Counted from the stretch's first letter, positions 17,191 to 26,161 are shown. The stretch is 64,000 nt of DNA from CAYPJE01 sp964410945 (GCA_964410945.1 CAYPJE010000001.1:124001-188000); one strand, 5' to 3'. The notes: generated by a model not told the origin, from the letters alone. Numbers and translations: made by a program.

Positions 17191-18630
17191 ATGATGACAA
17201 ATATTGAAAAACCGCGCCTGTTGATAGTAGATGATGAACAGGCCGTACTTAATGCTTTGAAACGTTCCCTGCGGAACGATTTCGATATACTGCTTTCACT
17301 TAGTGGTCCGGCGGCTCTGCAAATTATGCGTGAGCAGGAAATAATGGTACTGCTGGCTGACCAGCGCATGCCTGAAATGACGGGTGTTGAGTTTTTCAGG
17401 CAGGCACAGAAAATTCAACCCGATTCGGTGCGGGTGATGCTAACGGGCTATTCTGATATAACAGCCATTGTGGAGGCGATTAATGATGGAAAAATATTTT
17501 ATTATTTAACCAAACCCTGGGATCCGGAAGCCCTTAAGATGATTCTCCTGAGGGCTGTCGAACGCTATCGGTTATTGCAGGAAAACCGTCGATTAACACA
17601 GGAGCTGGCAGTAGCCAATGAAAAACTGCAGCAGGAGAATATTGTGTTGCGGCAGGAGGTTGAGCGTCAATACCGGTTTGATAAAATAATCGGCCGGAGC
17701 GTTGCGATGAGAAACATGTTCAAACTGTTGAAAAAGGTGATTCCGACCGATACAACGGTAATGATCAGCGGTGAAACCGGAACCGGTAAAGAGTTAGTTG
17801 CGCAGGCTATTCACTATAATGGTCCGCGGCGAAATAAAATGTTTGTTGCCCAGAATTGCGCTGCCCTGCCTGACAGCCTGCTGGAGAGTATTCTGTTTGG
17901 ACATGTAAAAGGCGCTTTTACCGATGCAATTGATGATCGCAAGGGGTTGTTTGAGTTGGCTGATGGGGGGACGGTTTTTCTGGATGAGGTCGGCAATACA
18001 TCGCTGGCCTTTCAACAGCGGCTGCTACGGGTCCTGCAGGAGGGCGAAGTATCACCGGTGGGATCAGGTAAAACAATTGAAGTTGATGTTCGTATTATCT
18101 CAGCCACAAACCAGGATTTGGAGAAAGCGGTGGCGGACGGCCAGTTCAGGCGTGATCTGTATTATCGGCTGAATGTATATCCGGTTCATTTACCCCCATT
18201 ACGCAGCCGACTGGATGATATACCGCTACTGGCCGAGCATTTCCACACTAAATACTCCCTGAAAATGGGTAGTAAAAAACCTTTAAGTCCAGCGATTGTC
18301 GACCACTTGATGGATTTGGAGTATCCGGGTAACGTTAGAGAACTGGAGAATATCATTGAGCGTATTGTTGTGCTGTCCGATGAAGATGGCTCAGTTGATC
18401 TTAGCTGGTTGAAAAAACGACATTCTGCTGCGGGGGTTGCTTTAACGGGTGCTGAAGGAATATCGGGCTATGATAAACGTCCGCTTAATGAAATCACAGG
18501 GGAACTTGAGAAACAATATATCACACGCAGCCTAGCCAGGAATTCCGGCAATATCTCTGCGGCTGCCCGTCAGCTGGGGCTTAGCAGGGCCGGCCTGTAT
18601 AAGAAAATAAAAAGATATAATATTCAATAA
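17191..18630 (+). CDS. NtrC-family response regulator (receiver, AAA+, Fis-type HTH)
   Basis: This is a sigma-54-dependent activator. The receiver domain at residues 1-120 has the acidic pair VDDEQ, phospho-acceptor Asp57 (LLADQRMPEMTG), TGY and the Lys of YYLTKPW. The AAA+ domain covers about 165-400: Walker A GETGTGKE at about 193, Walker B GGTVFLDEVGN, and arginine region RRDLYYRLNV. The loop that touches sigma-54 reads GAFTDA rather than GAFTGA. The C-terminal Fis-like helix-turn-helix ends NISAAARQLGLSRAGLYKKI. The ATG at 17191 (or 17194) is chosen over a TTG at 17182. A palindromic operator and a sigma-54 promoter lie directly downstream. The receiver resembles the HupR/HoxA/RpfG style (ADQRMP). 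The partner is probably the kinase just upstream. Confidence 0.92.
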   Translation: MMTNIEKPRLLIVDDEQAVLNALKRSLRNDFDILLSLSGPAALQIMREQEIMVLLADQRMPEMTGVEFFRQAQKIQPDSVRVMLTGYSDITAIVEAINDGKIFYYLTKPWDPEALKMILLRAVERYRLLQENRRLTQELAVANEKLQQENIVLRQEVERQYRFDKIIGRSVAMRNMFKLLKKVIPTDTTVMISGETGTGKELVAQAIHYNGPRRNKMFVAQNCAALPDSLLESILFGHVKGAFTDAIDDRKGLFELADGGTVFLDEVGNTSLAFQQRLLRVLQEGEVSPVGSGKTIEVDVRIISATNQDLEKAVADGQFRRDLYYRLNVYPVHLPPLRSRLDDIPLLAEHFHTKYSLKMGSKKPLSPAIVDHLMDLEYPGNVRELENIIERIVVLSDEDGSVDLSWLKKRHSAAGVALTGAEGISGYDKRPLNEITGELEKQYITRSLARNSGNISAAARQLGLSRAGLYKKIKRYNIQ

Positions 18631-18632
18631 TG

Positions 18633-18669
18633 TATACATGGTAGCCATGTATAATGTATACTATGTACA
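18633..18669. promoter_or_regulatory. Palindromic enhancer (UAS) upstream of a sigma-54 promoter
   Basis: TATACATGG-TAG-CCATGTATA at 18633-18653 is a perfect inverted repeat with nine-base arms. A second, weaker dyad with similar half-sites (TGTA...TACA, 18655-18669) follows. The pair lies about 80-115 bases upstream of the -24 box, the usual distance for an NtrC-type enhancer, and begins two bases after the regulator's stop codon. Binding by that regulator is inference. Confidence 0.7.
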
Positions 18670-18746
18670 CACACCATCGTATTATTCTAATCACTCCCCT
18701 GCGGTAAAGTATAGATTTTAAAGCAGTAAGGGGGTATTACATTCAA

Positions 18747-18763
18747 TTGGCCCGATCATTGCG
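18747..18763 (+). promoter_or_regulatory. Sigma-54 (RpoN) -24/-12 promoter
   Basis: TTGGCCCG-ATCA-TTGCG matches the consensus YTGGCACG-N4-TTGCW, with the invariant GG and GC exactly twelve bases apart. Transcription would start near 18774, about 20 bases before the ATG at 18793. This excludes an upstream in-frame ATG at 18769 as the start of the next gene. Confidence 0.85.
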
Positions 18764-18792
18764 TAAATATGTACCAGAAATGGATTAATACA

Positions 18793-19782
18793 ATGAAAAA
18801 CAAAAACAAATCAATCCTAACAACGTTTTCCATATTTGCCATTCTGGTAACCCAGGGATGTTATACCAGATTAGCCACTACACGGACCGTTTACGTTGAG
18901 CCGGTACAGGAAAAATATGTTACTCCGGCTGACCGATATGGTACACCGGAGAATTTTGATTCACTGTATGTTGAAGAAGAAGTTTCAACGGTTGTGGTTA
19001 AGGAGTATTACTACTGGGCCTACAAACCATGGTTTGATTATCCAGCCTATTCCTACCCGGGATTCTCGATTTCATACTATTCCGGATATCCACATAATGG
19101 ATGGTTCTACGATTACGGTTATAATTATCCGCCCTGGAATTGGCATGGCCCGGCTAATTATTACTATGATCCCTACTATTGGGGTCATTATCACCACCAC
19201 CATCATCATGGATATCCCTGGTATTATGGCGGTGGTCATAAATCCTGGTATACCAATAAATATGAACCGCCCAGAAAAAAGCGCAATTGGGAGCGCCGTG
19301 GTACCAGTCGGGGTGACGAATTGATTGTTCGAAATTCGACCACCGGCACATATAGCGAAGGTGTGGCAGTAGGATCAAAAACTGCAGGTAGCGATAATAA
19401 TTCTACCAGCAATCGGATCGTGGAACGGGCCGTAAAACTGGAAAGAACCGTAAATGAAAATTCCACTCGAACAATTAAACGTTCTTCCGTTAAAGATAAA
19501 CCGAGTAAGGAATATGTCTCAAAAACTAGCGACCAGTTGATTCGGGCAATTGCACGAAATACTGAAAAAACAGGTGATTCAAAATCTAAAAACAGTAACA
19601 ACCGATCGGCATCAAGCAGGAAAAGTGCTGCGCGAACCAATTCCAGCAAGGCGGTGCGTTCTTCCAGCGATTCGAAATCTTCATCGTCCAAGAGTAAGTC
19701 ATCCAGCCGGCGTACGAGTAGCTCGTCCAGCACCCGGTCCAAAGATAAGAAATCCGACTCAAGCAGCCGATCACGCCGCTAA
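18793..19782 (+). CDS. Low-complexity His/aromatic-rich, Ser/Arg-tailed lipoprotein
   Basis: The start is set by the sigma-54 promoter and by a clean lipoprotein signal (MKNKNKSILTT... LVTQGC, lipidated Cys at about residue 23). Residues about 65-155 are packed with Tyr, Trp, Pro and Gly and contain six consecutive histidines (YHHHHHHGYPWYY). Residues about 160-329 are basic and Ser-rich, ending in repeated Ser-Lys/Ser-Arg runs. No enzyme motif is present. The tail could bind nucleic acid, lipopolysaccharide or acidic polymer, and the histidine run could bind metal; both are guesses from composition. It is the first gene under the sigma-54 promoter and so the likely output of the adjacent two-component system. 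The FadL-like gene follows after 35 bases and is probably co-transcribed. Confidence 0.8.
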   Translation: MKNKNKSILTTFSIFAILVTQGCYTRLATTRTVYVEPVQEKYVTPADRYGTPENFDSLYVEEEVSTVVVKEYYYWAYKPWFDYPAYSYPGFSISYYSGYPHNGWFYDYGYNYPPWNWHGPANYYYDPYYWGHYHHHHHHGYPWYYGGGHKSWYTNKYEPPRKKRNWERRGTSRGDELIVRNSTTGTYSEGVAVGSKTAGSDNNSTSNRIVERAVKLERTVNENSTRTIKRSSVKDKPSKEYVSKTSDQLIRAIARNTEKTGDSKSKNSNNRSASSRKSAARTNSSKAVRSSSDSKSSSSKSKSSSRRTSSSSSTRSKDKKSDSSSRSRR

Positions 19783-19817
19783 TCTGATATTAATAGATGC
19801 CATACCGGAGATATAAA

Positions 19818-21191
19818 GTGAAAAGAAAAATCAATAGCTCAGTATTTATAATTATTGCAGTGTTCACGGGTATTTATTCCCAAAGTGCCTATGATGCAGT
19901 CTACCTGGCAGGCAATGAGCAGGGTTTTGGGGCGCGAGCCCGATCAATCGGAGGTGCCTATACGGCTTTAGCTGATGATTATTCGGCCCTGTACTGGAAT
20001 CCGGCCGGCCTGGGATATCTGCAAAAATCCCAGTTTAATCTTGAACTTTCCAATCAGACAATTAACAATTCATCTATTTATTCCGGTAACCCGAATTCCG
20101 ACAAACAGACTTATACGAATCTGAATGCAATCGGGTTGGCCTTACCGCTGCCTACAACCAGGGGCAGTCTGGTTCTAGCATTTGGATACAACCAGGTTTC
20201 AGACTTTAACAGCAACTTGTTGATCTCAGGAACTGGAATGGAGCCAAACGATATCGGTTTCAATATTTCTGACGATAATGGAATCAGCCAATGGTACGAT
20301 TTCAACTCTGATGTTAAACGCCTGGAGCGGGTTGATACTGAGGGTGGAGCTAAACAGATAAACGTGGGGGGCGCCATCGCATTATCACCCGCTTTCATGG
20401 CTGGTATCAGTGTTGGTTTCATTGGCGGTGGAGAAGTATATAACCAGCGCTATGAACAATTTGACGAGGATGATATTTATAATTCTTATCCCGGTGATTT
20501 TGAAAGCTATGTTGTGAATCAATACCTGGAAACAAAATTGGGTGGAATAGAACTCAAGTTTGGTGGCAGTCTTGAAATGACCAAAAGATTGCGCCTGAGT
20601 GGTGTAATCACGCTTCCGTCAGTTTTAAAGGTAACCGAAAATCATTCTTTTGATGATCGGTTAATCTTTGATGACGGAACTATTGATGAATATCAATCTA
20701 ACGGGCAATGGAATTATAAAATAGAAAAACCATTTACTTTTGACGGTGGGGCGGCCTATTTAGGCCGTTATCTGAACATTGCCTTTTCGGCGCGTTATCG
20801 TGACTGGTCACAGATTCAATATGCTGTCTCCGGCGATGATTTCAATTCGAATGATTATAATGATCTCATTTATGAGAATACGATTTTAAAACAGAATTAC
20901 GAGGCAACCATCGATTATCATCTTGGAGCCGAACTGAAACTGCCGTTTTTTAATACAACCATCCGTAGTGGATATGCTGTGCGCCCGGAGCCATATTTGC
21001 TGTCCGATAATGAAGACCGGTACCAGTATACTGGCGGTATCGGTTATCAGGTTGATCGAGACCTCACCCTGGATATTACTTATCAGCACAGTAACTGGAA
21101 AACCACTTCATGGAGTTCATACACCCCGGAGACCTCCAGTGAAAAAATAGCGATCGATAATCTGGTGGTCGGCTTGACCTATACTTTTTAA
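19818..21191 (+). CDS. FadL/OmpP1/PorV-like outer-membrane barrel protein
   Basis: The GTG at 19818 has a GGAG site (about 19806-19809) and gives a normal signal peptide (KRKINSSVFIIIAVFTGIYSQ). An upstream ATG at 19797 would put charged residues before it with no ribosome site. The mature N-terminus has the family hallmark GARARSIGGAYTALADD followed by YWNPAGLGYL. The remainder alternates amphipathic strands and ends in VGLTYTF with the terminal Phe typical of outer-membrane barrels. The family transports hydrophobic molecules or, as PorV/PorQ, assists type IX secretion; which applies here cannot be decided. It lies downstream of the sigma-54 promoter and is likely under the same control. 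Length is 457 residues. Confidence 0.8.
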   Translation: MKRKINSSVFIIIAVFTGIYSQSAYDAVYLAGNEQGFGARARSIGGAYTALADDYSALYWNPAGLGYLQKSQFNLELSNQTINNSSIYSGNPNSDKQTYTNLNAIGLALPLPTTRGSLVLAFGYNQVSDFNSNLLISGTGMEPNDIGFNISDDNGISQWYDFNSDVKRLERVDTEGGAKQINVGGAIALSPAFMAGISVGFIGGGEVYNQRYEQFDEDDIYNSYPGDFESYVVNQYLETKLGGIELKFGGSLEMTKRLRLSGVITLPSVLKVTENHSFDDRLIFDDGTIDEYQSNGQWNYKIEKPFTFDGGAAYLGRYLNIAFSARYRDWSQIQYAVSGDDFNSNDYNDLIYENTILKQNYEATIDYHLGAELKLPFFNTTIRSGYAVRPEPYLLSDNEDRYQYTGGIGYQVDRDLTLDITYQHSNWKTTSWSSYTPETSSEKIAIDNLVVGLTYTF

Positions 21192-21259
21192 AAAGCTGTA
21201 GACAATAAATAACATTTCAGCGTTTTATCCAGCATCTGTGGCGTATTAGATTCACGCCT

Positions 21260-22561
21260 ATGAATTTTCGCGAACTGGTAAAAACTGTAATATTATCCAA
21301 CCGGCAACCACCCGAAAAAAGGAGGGTCGGTGTCGAAATCGAGTGTATTATCTATGACCGGCATTTAAACCGGCTACCGGTAAATCCGGGAAGCGCCTAT
21401 TCTGCCAGTGATCTGTTGGAGGATCTGAAAATAATTGATCAACCGTTCTGTAAAAACATATCATATTCCCTGGAGCCGGGGGGGCAGTTGGAGTTTGCAT
21501 CAAGCCCGTTTTGCAGCCTGAATGAGGTGGCTGAACAGTACCAGCGTCATTATAAGTCCCTGATTGAGCTTGGCGATAAACATCATTTATCATTGATTGA
21601 TTATGCCCTGGAACCGGTTTATTCACCGGATCAGGTGGAGTTAATCAATTTATCGAAATACCGGTTTATGCACGATGTCTTCGCAACCAGCGGTCACCAT
21701 GGCCACTGGATGATGAGAAATACTGCCAGCGTTCAGGTAAATATTGATTTTTCATCACCGGAAGAGGCGGAAGAAATGGCCTTTCTTGCTGATTGCCTGC
21801 AGCCGGTTGCAGCCGTGCTTTTTTCCCATGCTCCGTTTTTCAAGGGAAAACCGGCCGGTCGGGATAATCTTCGCTATCGGGTCTGGAATGATACCGATCC
21901 AAGCCGCTGCGGTGATCTTCTTGAACACGGGATAACTTCTCCCTTTGGACTCCTTGATAAATATATCGACTGGGTATTGTCGACACCGATAATTTTTGCC
22001 ATTGATGAAGATGGATCACCAATGAAATTCAATGGTACGGCCAGCGACTGGTTTAAGATACTGTCAGAAAAAGGACAATTAAATGAACGGGCTGTCCAGA
22101 CGGTGTTACATCAGATATTTACCCATGTCAGGTTCAAAAATGTACTGGAAGTGCGTGGTTCAGACCGGCCATTATGCGGCCACGAACTGGCTCCGGCTGC
22201 TTTCTGGCTGGGCTTGTTGACGGTTAATAAGGTGCGCATGAGGGTATTGGAATATATCAGCGGCTGGACAACCGAAGACCGCCGCCGACTGATAAAAAGC
22301 GCGTCCGTTCTGGATTTAAACCAGCCGGTGATTAATGGTAAAAAGTTGGGTGATCTGGTTTTTGATGTTTGCGCAATGGCACTGTGCGGATTGGATGAAA
22401 GAGCTGAATTACTTGAAACCAGCGAACGCCCCCGACTCGAAGCATACATGAAGATATTTGAAAAAAATGGACCACCAACCCTGTTCGTTCAGAACCAGTA
22501 TTTAGATGGCGGACTACCACTTAATAAATTTATTAAAACCTGTGCAATGACCTATGAATAA
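21260..22561 (+). CDS. Glutamate-cysteine ligase, GCS2 family
   Basis: GCS2-family enzymes join the gamma-carboxyl of glutamate to cysteine or another amine using ATP. The 433 residues show the family motifs in order: RVGVEIECIIYD, EPGGQLEFASSPF, the substrate loop MMRNTASVQVNIDFS, and VLEVRGSDRPLCGHELAP. Size matches the plant/actinobacterial type (EgtA-like) rather than proteobacterial GshA. The stop overlaps the next gene, a gamma-glutamyl hydrolase, by eight bases, so making and cutting of a gamma-glutamyl bond are coupled. No glutathione synthetase is nearby. The product may be gamma-glutamylcysteine itself or a gamma-glutamyl-amine intermediate; substrate identity is uncertain. Confidence 0.82.
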   Translation: MNFRELVKTVILSNRQPPEKRRVGVEIECIIYDRHLNRLPVNPGSAYSASDLLEDLKIIDQPFCKNISYSLEPGGQLEFASSPFCSLNEVAEQYQRHYKSLIELGDKHHLSLIDYALEPVYSPDQVELINLSKYRFMHDVFATSGHHGHWMMRNTASVQVNIDFSSPEEAEEMAFLADCLQPVAAVLFSHAPFFKGKPAGRDNLRYRVWNDTDPSRCGDLLEHGITSPFGLLDKYIDWVLSTPIIFAIDEDGSPMKFNGTASDWFKILSEKGQLNERAVQTVLHQIFTHVRFKNVLEVRGSDRPLCGHELAPAAFWLGLLTVNKVRMRVLEYISGWTTEDRRRLIKSASVLDLNQPVINGKKLGDLVFDVCAMALCGLDERAELLETSERPRLEAYMKIFEKNGPPTLFVQNQYLDGGLPLNKFIKTCAMTYE

Positions 22562-23270
22562 ACCCATTATCGGGATTAATCCCTATTATTTTAACTATAA
22601 AAGCGACTGGTGGCTGGCTACCAAGGAAGATTATATAAAAGCTGTATATCGAGCCGGTGGAATCCCGGTTACCCTGCATCATCCCCAATTCGGGGAGTCG
22701 GTTGGCGAACTGGTGGAGCGTGTTAATGGTATTATGATGGTTGGCGGCCCTGATTTTCACTGCAATATGTATGGTGGTGGCGATCCCGATCTGTTGCGCG
22801 AAATCATTCACCCCAACCGGGAGAGTTTTGACCGCAATCTGTTCAATGAAGCCCGGCGGCAGAACAAACCTATCCTGGCAATTTGTGCCGGATTCCAGCA
22901 TATCAATTTGATCTATAACGGTACCCTGTATGAAGACATCGAAAAACAAACGGACGATCCGATCGACCATGGTTTGCTTGCCAATGATTATGTGAACCAT
23001 TCGGTCATCCTGGATCCGGACAGTAATCTATATACTGTAATGGGTGAAAAGGAACCGGAGGTGCGGAGTACGCACCACCAGGGGATTAAAGAAATAGGGG
23101 AGAATCTCCGAGCAGTGGCCAGGTCGTCGGATGGTTTGATTGAAGCTGTTGAGGACGCCTATAACTCACGCGCCTTCATTGCTGTGCAGTGGCACCCTGA
23201 ATTATATCCTGAGAGCTCGGCCAACAGCCGGATTTTCGACTGGTTGATCTCAGAATCTCAAATGGATTAG
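22554..23270 (+). CDS. Peptidase C26 / gamma-glutamyl hydrolase (PuuD-like)
   Basis: A class I glutamine-amidotransferase-fold hydrolase that releases glutamate from gamma-glutamyl amines. The 238 residues start GINPYYFNY and contain the NGIMMVGGPDFH stretch. The nucleophile motif is PILAICAGFQHINLIYNG (Cys about 109), followed by STHHQGIKEIG and the His-Glu pair in VQWHPELYP. These match PuuD-type gamma-glutamyl-GABA hydrolases. It starts inside the end of the GCS2 gene (22554 against a stop at 22561), so the two are translationally coupled. One plausible reading is a gamma-glutamylation pathway like Puu polyamine catabolism, where a substrate is first glutamylated and later released. Confidence 0.85.
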   Translation: MNKPIIGINPYYFNYKSDWWLATKEDYIKAVYRAGGIPVTLHHPQFGESVGELVERVNGIMMVGGPDFHCNMYGGGDPDLLREIIHPNRESFDRNLFNEARRQNKPILAICAGFQHINLIYNGTLYEDIEKQTDDPIDHGLLANDYVNHSVILDPDSNLYTVMGEKEPEVRSTHHQGIKEIGENLRAVARSSDGLIEAVEDAYNSRAFIAVQWHPELYPESSANSRIFDWLISESQMD

Positions 23271-23428
23271 AAATAATTAATCGATAAAAATATTAAGGGG
23301 CTTAACGGCCTTCATTAGTCGGTAAACCGTGGAATAAAATTGATTTTCACCCGATTTTACTAGGGTATTAAAATAGCCGCTTTTTAACTTCAGTCATTAT
23401 AATTCATTCCTTATCAGGAGATAAAATA

Positions 23429-24217
23429 ATGACATCGTTGGATACCGAACTATACCCGGACGCCAAGTCGCGCCACGGTAAGACCAGCGAAGCCTACCGA
23501 ATAGCCCGTAAAGCCCTTCTCAATGAAATGATCAGTGGTGTTACCGGTGCGATTCTGGCAGCCTTTATCTGGTTCCACCTTCTTTTCGAAAGCTCAATCC
23601 TGTTTGGCCGCGAAGCCTACGACCTGGTTTCAAAATTACTGGAAGATCCGCTGCCACTGGCCCATGTTGCCATTATTGTGGTCGGGATAATCTTCTTTAT
23701 CCATTTCGTCTGGGCCAGCCGCAAGATTCCCGGAAAACTTCAGGAACGCAAACGGATGATGGAGCTGGGAATAAATATTAAAGGCGCCAACAAACGCTGG
23801 CAGCAGGATCCCAAATCGGATATCCGCCTGCGGAAACATTTCGAAACCTCACTTTGGATCTGGCAGGTCCGCACCGGGATGATTGTCCTGGCGGTGGGTG
23901 CTTTTCACATGATCCTGGTGGCCTGGAATATATTTACCGATATGGGTGTTGCGGGACAACATCCCGGCATCTCAGCTGAAATTGCCACCGCCCGGGTCAG
24001 CAGTGGCCTTTGGATTCTATACGGTGTTCTGATGGCTACGGTTGTGGTCCATATGGCAATTGGTGTTTACCGCCTGATTGTGAAATGGTTTGCCGATACC
24101 TGGTTTGCCCGTAAATATGCCCGTTTGATTTTTCATTTTCTACTCTGGTTTTTCCTCATTTTGGGCACTGCCACCACGCTTGCCCTGGCCGGTCCCTGGG
24201 AAGGAGTGTTGTCATGA
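23429..24217 (+). CDS. frdC: Fumarate reductase/succinate dehydrogenase cytochrome b subunit
   Basis: The membrane anchor that exchanges electrons with quinones through two b-hemes. The 262 residues contain five membrane segments, as in the Wolinella-type single-subunit anchor. Candidate heme histidines are in AFIWFHLLFE, PLAHVAIIV, AFHMILVA and VHMAIGVYRL. A CAGGAG ribosome site precedes the ATG. The gene overlaps frdA by four bases (ATGA), and the C-A-B order is the one found in epsilonproteobacterial quinol:fumarate reductases. Whether the complex works as fumarate reductase or succinate dehydrogenase in vivo cannot be read from sequence. Confidence 0.9.
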   Translation: MTSLDTELYPDAKSRHGKTSEAYRIARKALLNEMISGVTGAILAAFIWFHLLFESSILFGREAYDLVSKLLEDPLPLAHVAIIVVGIIFFIHFVWASRKIPGKLQERKRMMELGINIKGANKRWQQDPKSDIRLRKHFETSLWIWQVRTGMIVLAVGAFHMILVAWNIFTDMGVAGQHPGISAEIATARVSSGLWILYGVLMATVVVHMAIGVYRLIVKWFADTWFARKYARLIFHFLLWFFLILGTATTLALAGPWEGVLS

Positions 24218-26157
24218 GAGTTGTTAACAGTGATGTTCTGGTGATCGGGGCCGGGCTGGCCGGTGAGCGGACCGCCATTGCCTGCGCCAAGAAAGGTTTG
24301 GATGTTACAATATTATCTTTGGTACCACCACGACGTAGTCACTCGTCGGCAGCCCAGGGTGGCATGCAGGCTGCTTTGGCTAATTCAGTGATGGGCGAAG
24401 GAGACAATCCTACCGTCCACTGGCTGGATACAGTCAAAGGATCCGACTGGGGCTGCGACCAGGAGGTGGCCCGCATCTTTGCCGACAACGCCCCGATCGC
24501 CATGCGCGAGATGGCTCATTTCGGCGTTCCCTGGAACCGGGTAAGGGCTGGTGAACAACAGGTATTCATTAAAGGGAAAAAAGCGACAATTACCGAGGAT
24601 AAGTCCAACGAAGGTTTAATCACTGCCCGCGCCTTTGGCGGAACGGCCAAATGGCGCACCTGTTACACCGCCGACGGTACCGGCCATACGGTTTTATATA
24701 CCATGGACAATATGGTTCTGCAGATGGGAATTCCGGTTCATGACCGCATGGAAGCCCTGCGCCTGATTCACAAGGATGGCCGCTGTATCGGTGCTATCGT
24801 ACGCTCCCTCAGGGATGGCGAGATTCTGGCCTATCTGGCCAAAGCGACCGTGATTGCCACCGGTGGTTATGGCCGTATCTATGGCGAATCAACCAATGCG
24901 GTAATCAACGAAGGTACCGGTTCATGGTTAGCCCTGCAGACCGGGGTTGTGCCCCTGGGAAATATGGAAGCCGTACAGGTACATCCAACCGGAATCGTAC
25001 CCACCGATATTCTGGTGACAGAAGGTTGTCGCGGAGACGGTGGTCTGCTGCTGGATGTGGACGAGTACCGCTTCATGCCCGATTACGAACCGGAGAAGAT
25101 GGAACTGGCTTCGCGCGATGTTGTTTCCCGCCGGATGAAGGAACATATGCTGAAAGGAAAGGGAGTACAGTCCGATTATGGTGAGCATCTCTGGCTGGAC
25201 CTGCGCCATTTGGGTGAACACCACCTGAAAACCAAGCTCAGGGAAGTCTATGATATCTGCATGTATTTCATTGGCGTCAATCCGATCACCGAACTGGTAC
25301 CGGTCAGACCCACCCAGCATTATTCCATGGGTGGTATCCGGGTTAACAAGGATGGCCATGCCTACAATATGGAGGGATTGTTCTCCCTGGGTGAAGCAGC
25401 CTGCTGGGATATGCATGGTTTCAACCGCCTGGGTGGAAATTCCCTGGCTGAGACTGTGGTTGCCGGTATGGTTGTTGGTGAGCGAGTGGCCGAATTCGCC
25501 GCAAGAACTGATTTGATTGCCGACATGACTCTGGCAGAAGATGCCGCCCGATTGGAAAATGATAAAATAGGCCGGCTGATGGATGGTGACGGTTCGGAAA
25601 ACGTCTATGAATTACGGGATGAAATCGGCCGGTTGCTTACAAAATATGTACATATTTTCCGGACCGGCGAAGGGCTTAAAACCGCCTCTGATGAATTGAA
25701 GAAAATTGTTGGTCGGACAAACAATGTTAAAGTACGGACATCCGCACCGGGTATGAACCCTGAATTGTCGATCGCCCTGCGGATCGAGGGAATGGCCAAG
25801 CAGGCTTACACGATCGCTAAAGGCGCTCTTGACCGCACCGAATCACGAGGAGCCCACTACCGCGAGGATTACCCGGCAAGAGATGACAAAAACTGGTTGA
25901 ATCGTACGCTGGTACGTTGGCCCGAGCCGAATGGTGAACCGGTATTTGAGTATGAACCGGTTGGTCTGCTGGACCTGCCGCCCGGTGACCGTGGGTATGG
26001 TGGAGGACAGATGATTCCAATGAAACTGTCAGTAGAAGAATACAATAAGAAAGTCGATCCCGGACAGTCCAAAAACGGGCGTCTGGACCCGGTGGAAGCC
26101 ACGGGGGTGAAGTTGCCCAAAGAGGCCTGGCGCGCCGAAACGAAAGGAAAGGAGTAG
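24214..26157 (+). CDS. frdA: Fumarate reductase/succinate dehydrogenase flavoprotein
   Basis: The catalytic subunit, with covalent FAD. The dinucleotide-binding motif is at the N-terminus (DVLVIGAGLAGERTAIACA), and the FAD-linking histidine is in RRSHSSAAQGGMQAAL. Active-site segments include VQVHPTGIVPTDILVTEGCRGDGG and the His/Arg region HYSMGGIRVN; GFNRLGGNSLAETVV binds FAD. The C-terminal helical domain follows at about 480-600 (RTNNVKVRTSAPGMNPELSIAL region). Length of 647 residues is normal. It is coupled to frdC (overlap) and followed by frdB after five bases. Confidence 0.95.
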   Translation: MRVVNSDVLVIGAGLAGERTAIACAKKGLDVTILSLVPPRRSHSSAAQGGMQAALANSVMGEGDNPTVHWLDTVKGSDWGCDQEVARIFADNAPIAMREMAHFGVPWNRVRAGEQQVFIKGKKATITEDKSNEGLITARAFGGTAKWRTCYTADGTGHTVLYTMDNMVLQMGIPVHDRMEALRLIHKDGRCIGAIVRSLRDGEILAYLAKATVIATGGYGRIYGESTNAVINEGTGSWLALQTGVVPLGNMEAVQVHPTGIVPTDILVTEGCRGDGGLLLDVDEYRFMPDYEPEKMELASRDVVSRRMKEHMLKGKGVQSDYGEHLWLDLRHLGEHHLKTKLREVYDICMYFIGVNPITELVPVRPTQHYSMGGIRVNKDGHAYNMEGLFSLGEAACWDMHGFNRLGGNSLAETVVAGMVVGERVAEFAARTDLIADMTLAEDAARLENDKIGRLMDGDGSENVYELRDEIGRLLTKYVHIFRTGEGLKTASDELKKIVGRTNNVKVRTSAPGMNPELSIALRIEGMAKQAYTIAKGALDRTESRGAHYREDYPARDDKNWLNRTLVRWPEPNGEPVFEYEPVGLLDLPPGDRGYGGGQMIPMKLSVEEYNKKVDPGQSKNGRLDPVEATGVKLPKEAWRAETKGKE

Positions 26158-26161
26158 CCTT

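Noticed and set aside
19206..19240. A synthetic His-tag or vector sequence
   Set aside because: The six histidines lie within a naturally Tyr/Trp/His-rich region with mixed CAC and CAT codons, and no vector sequence surrounds them.
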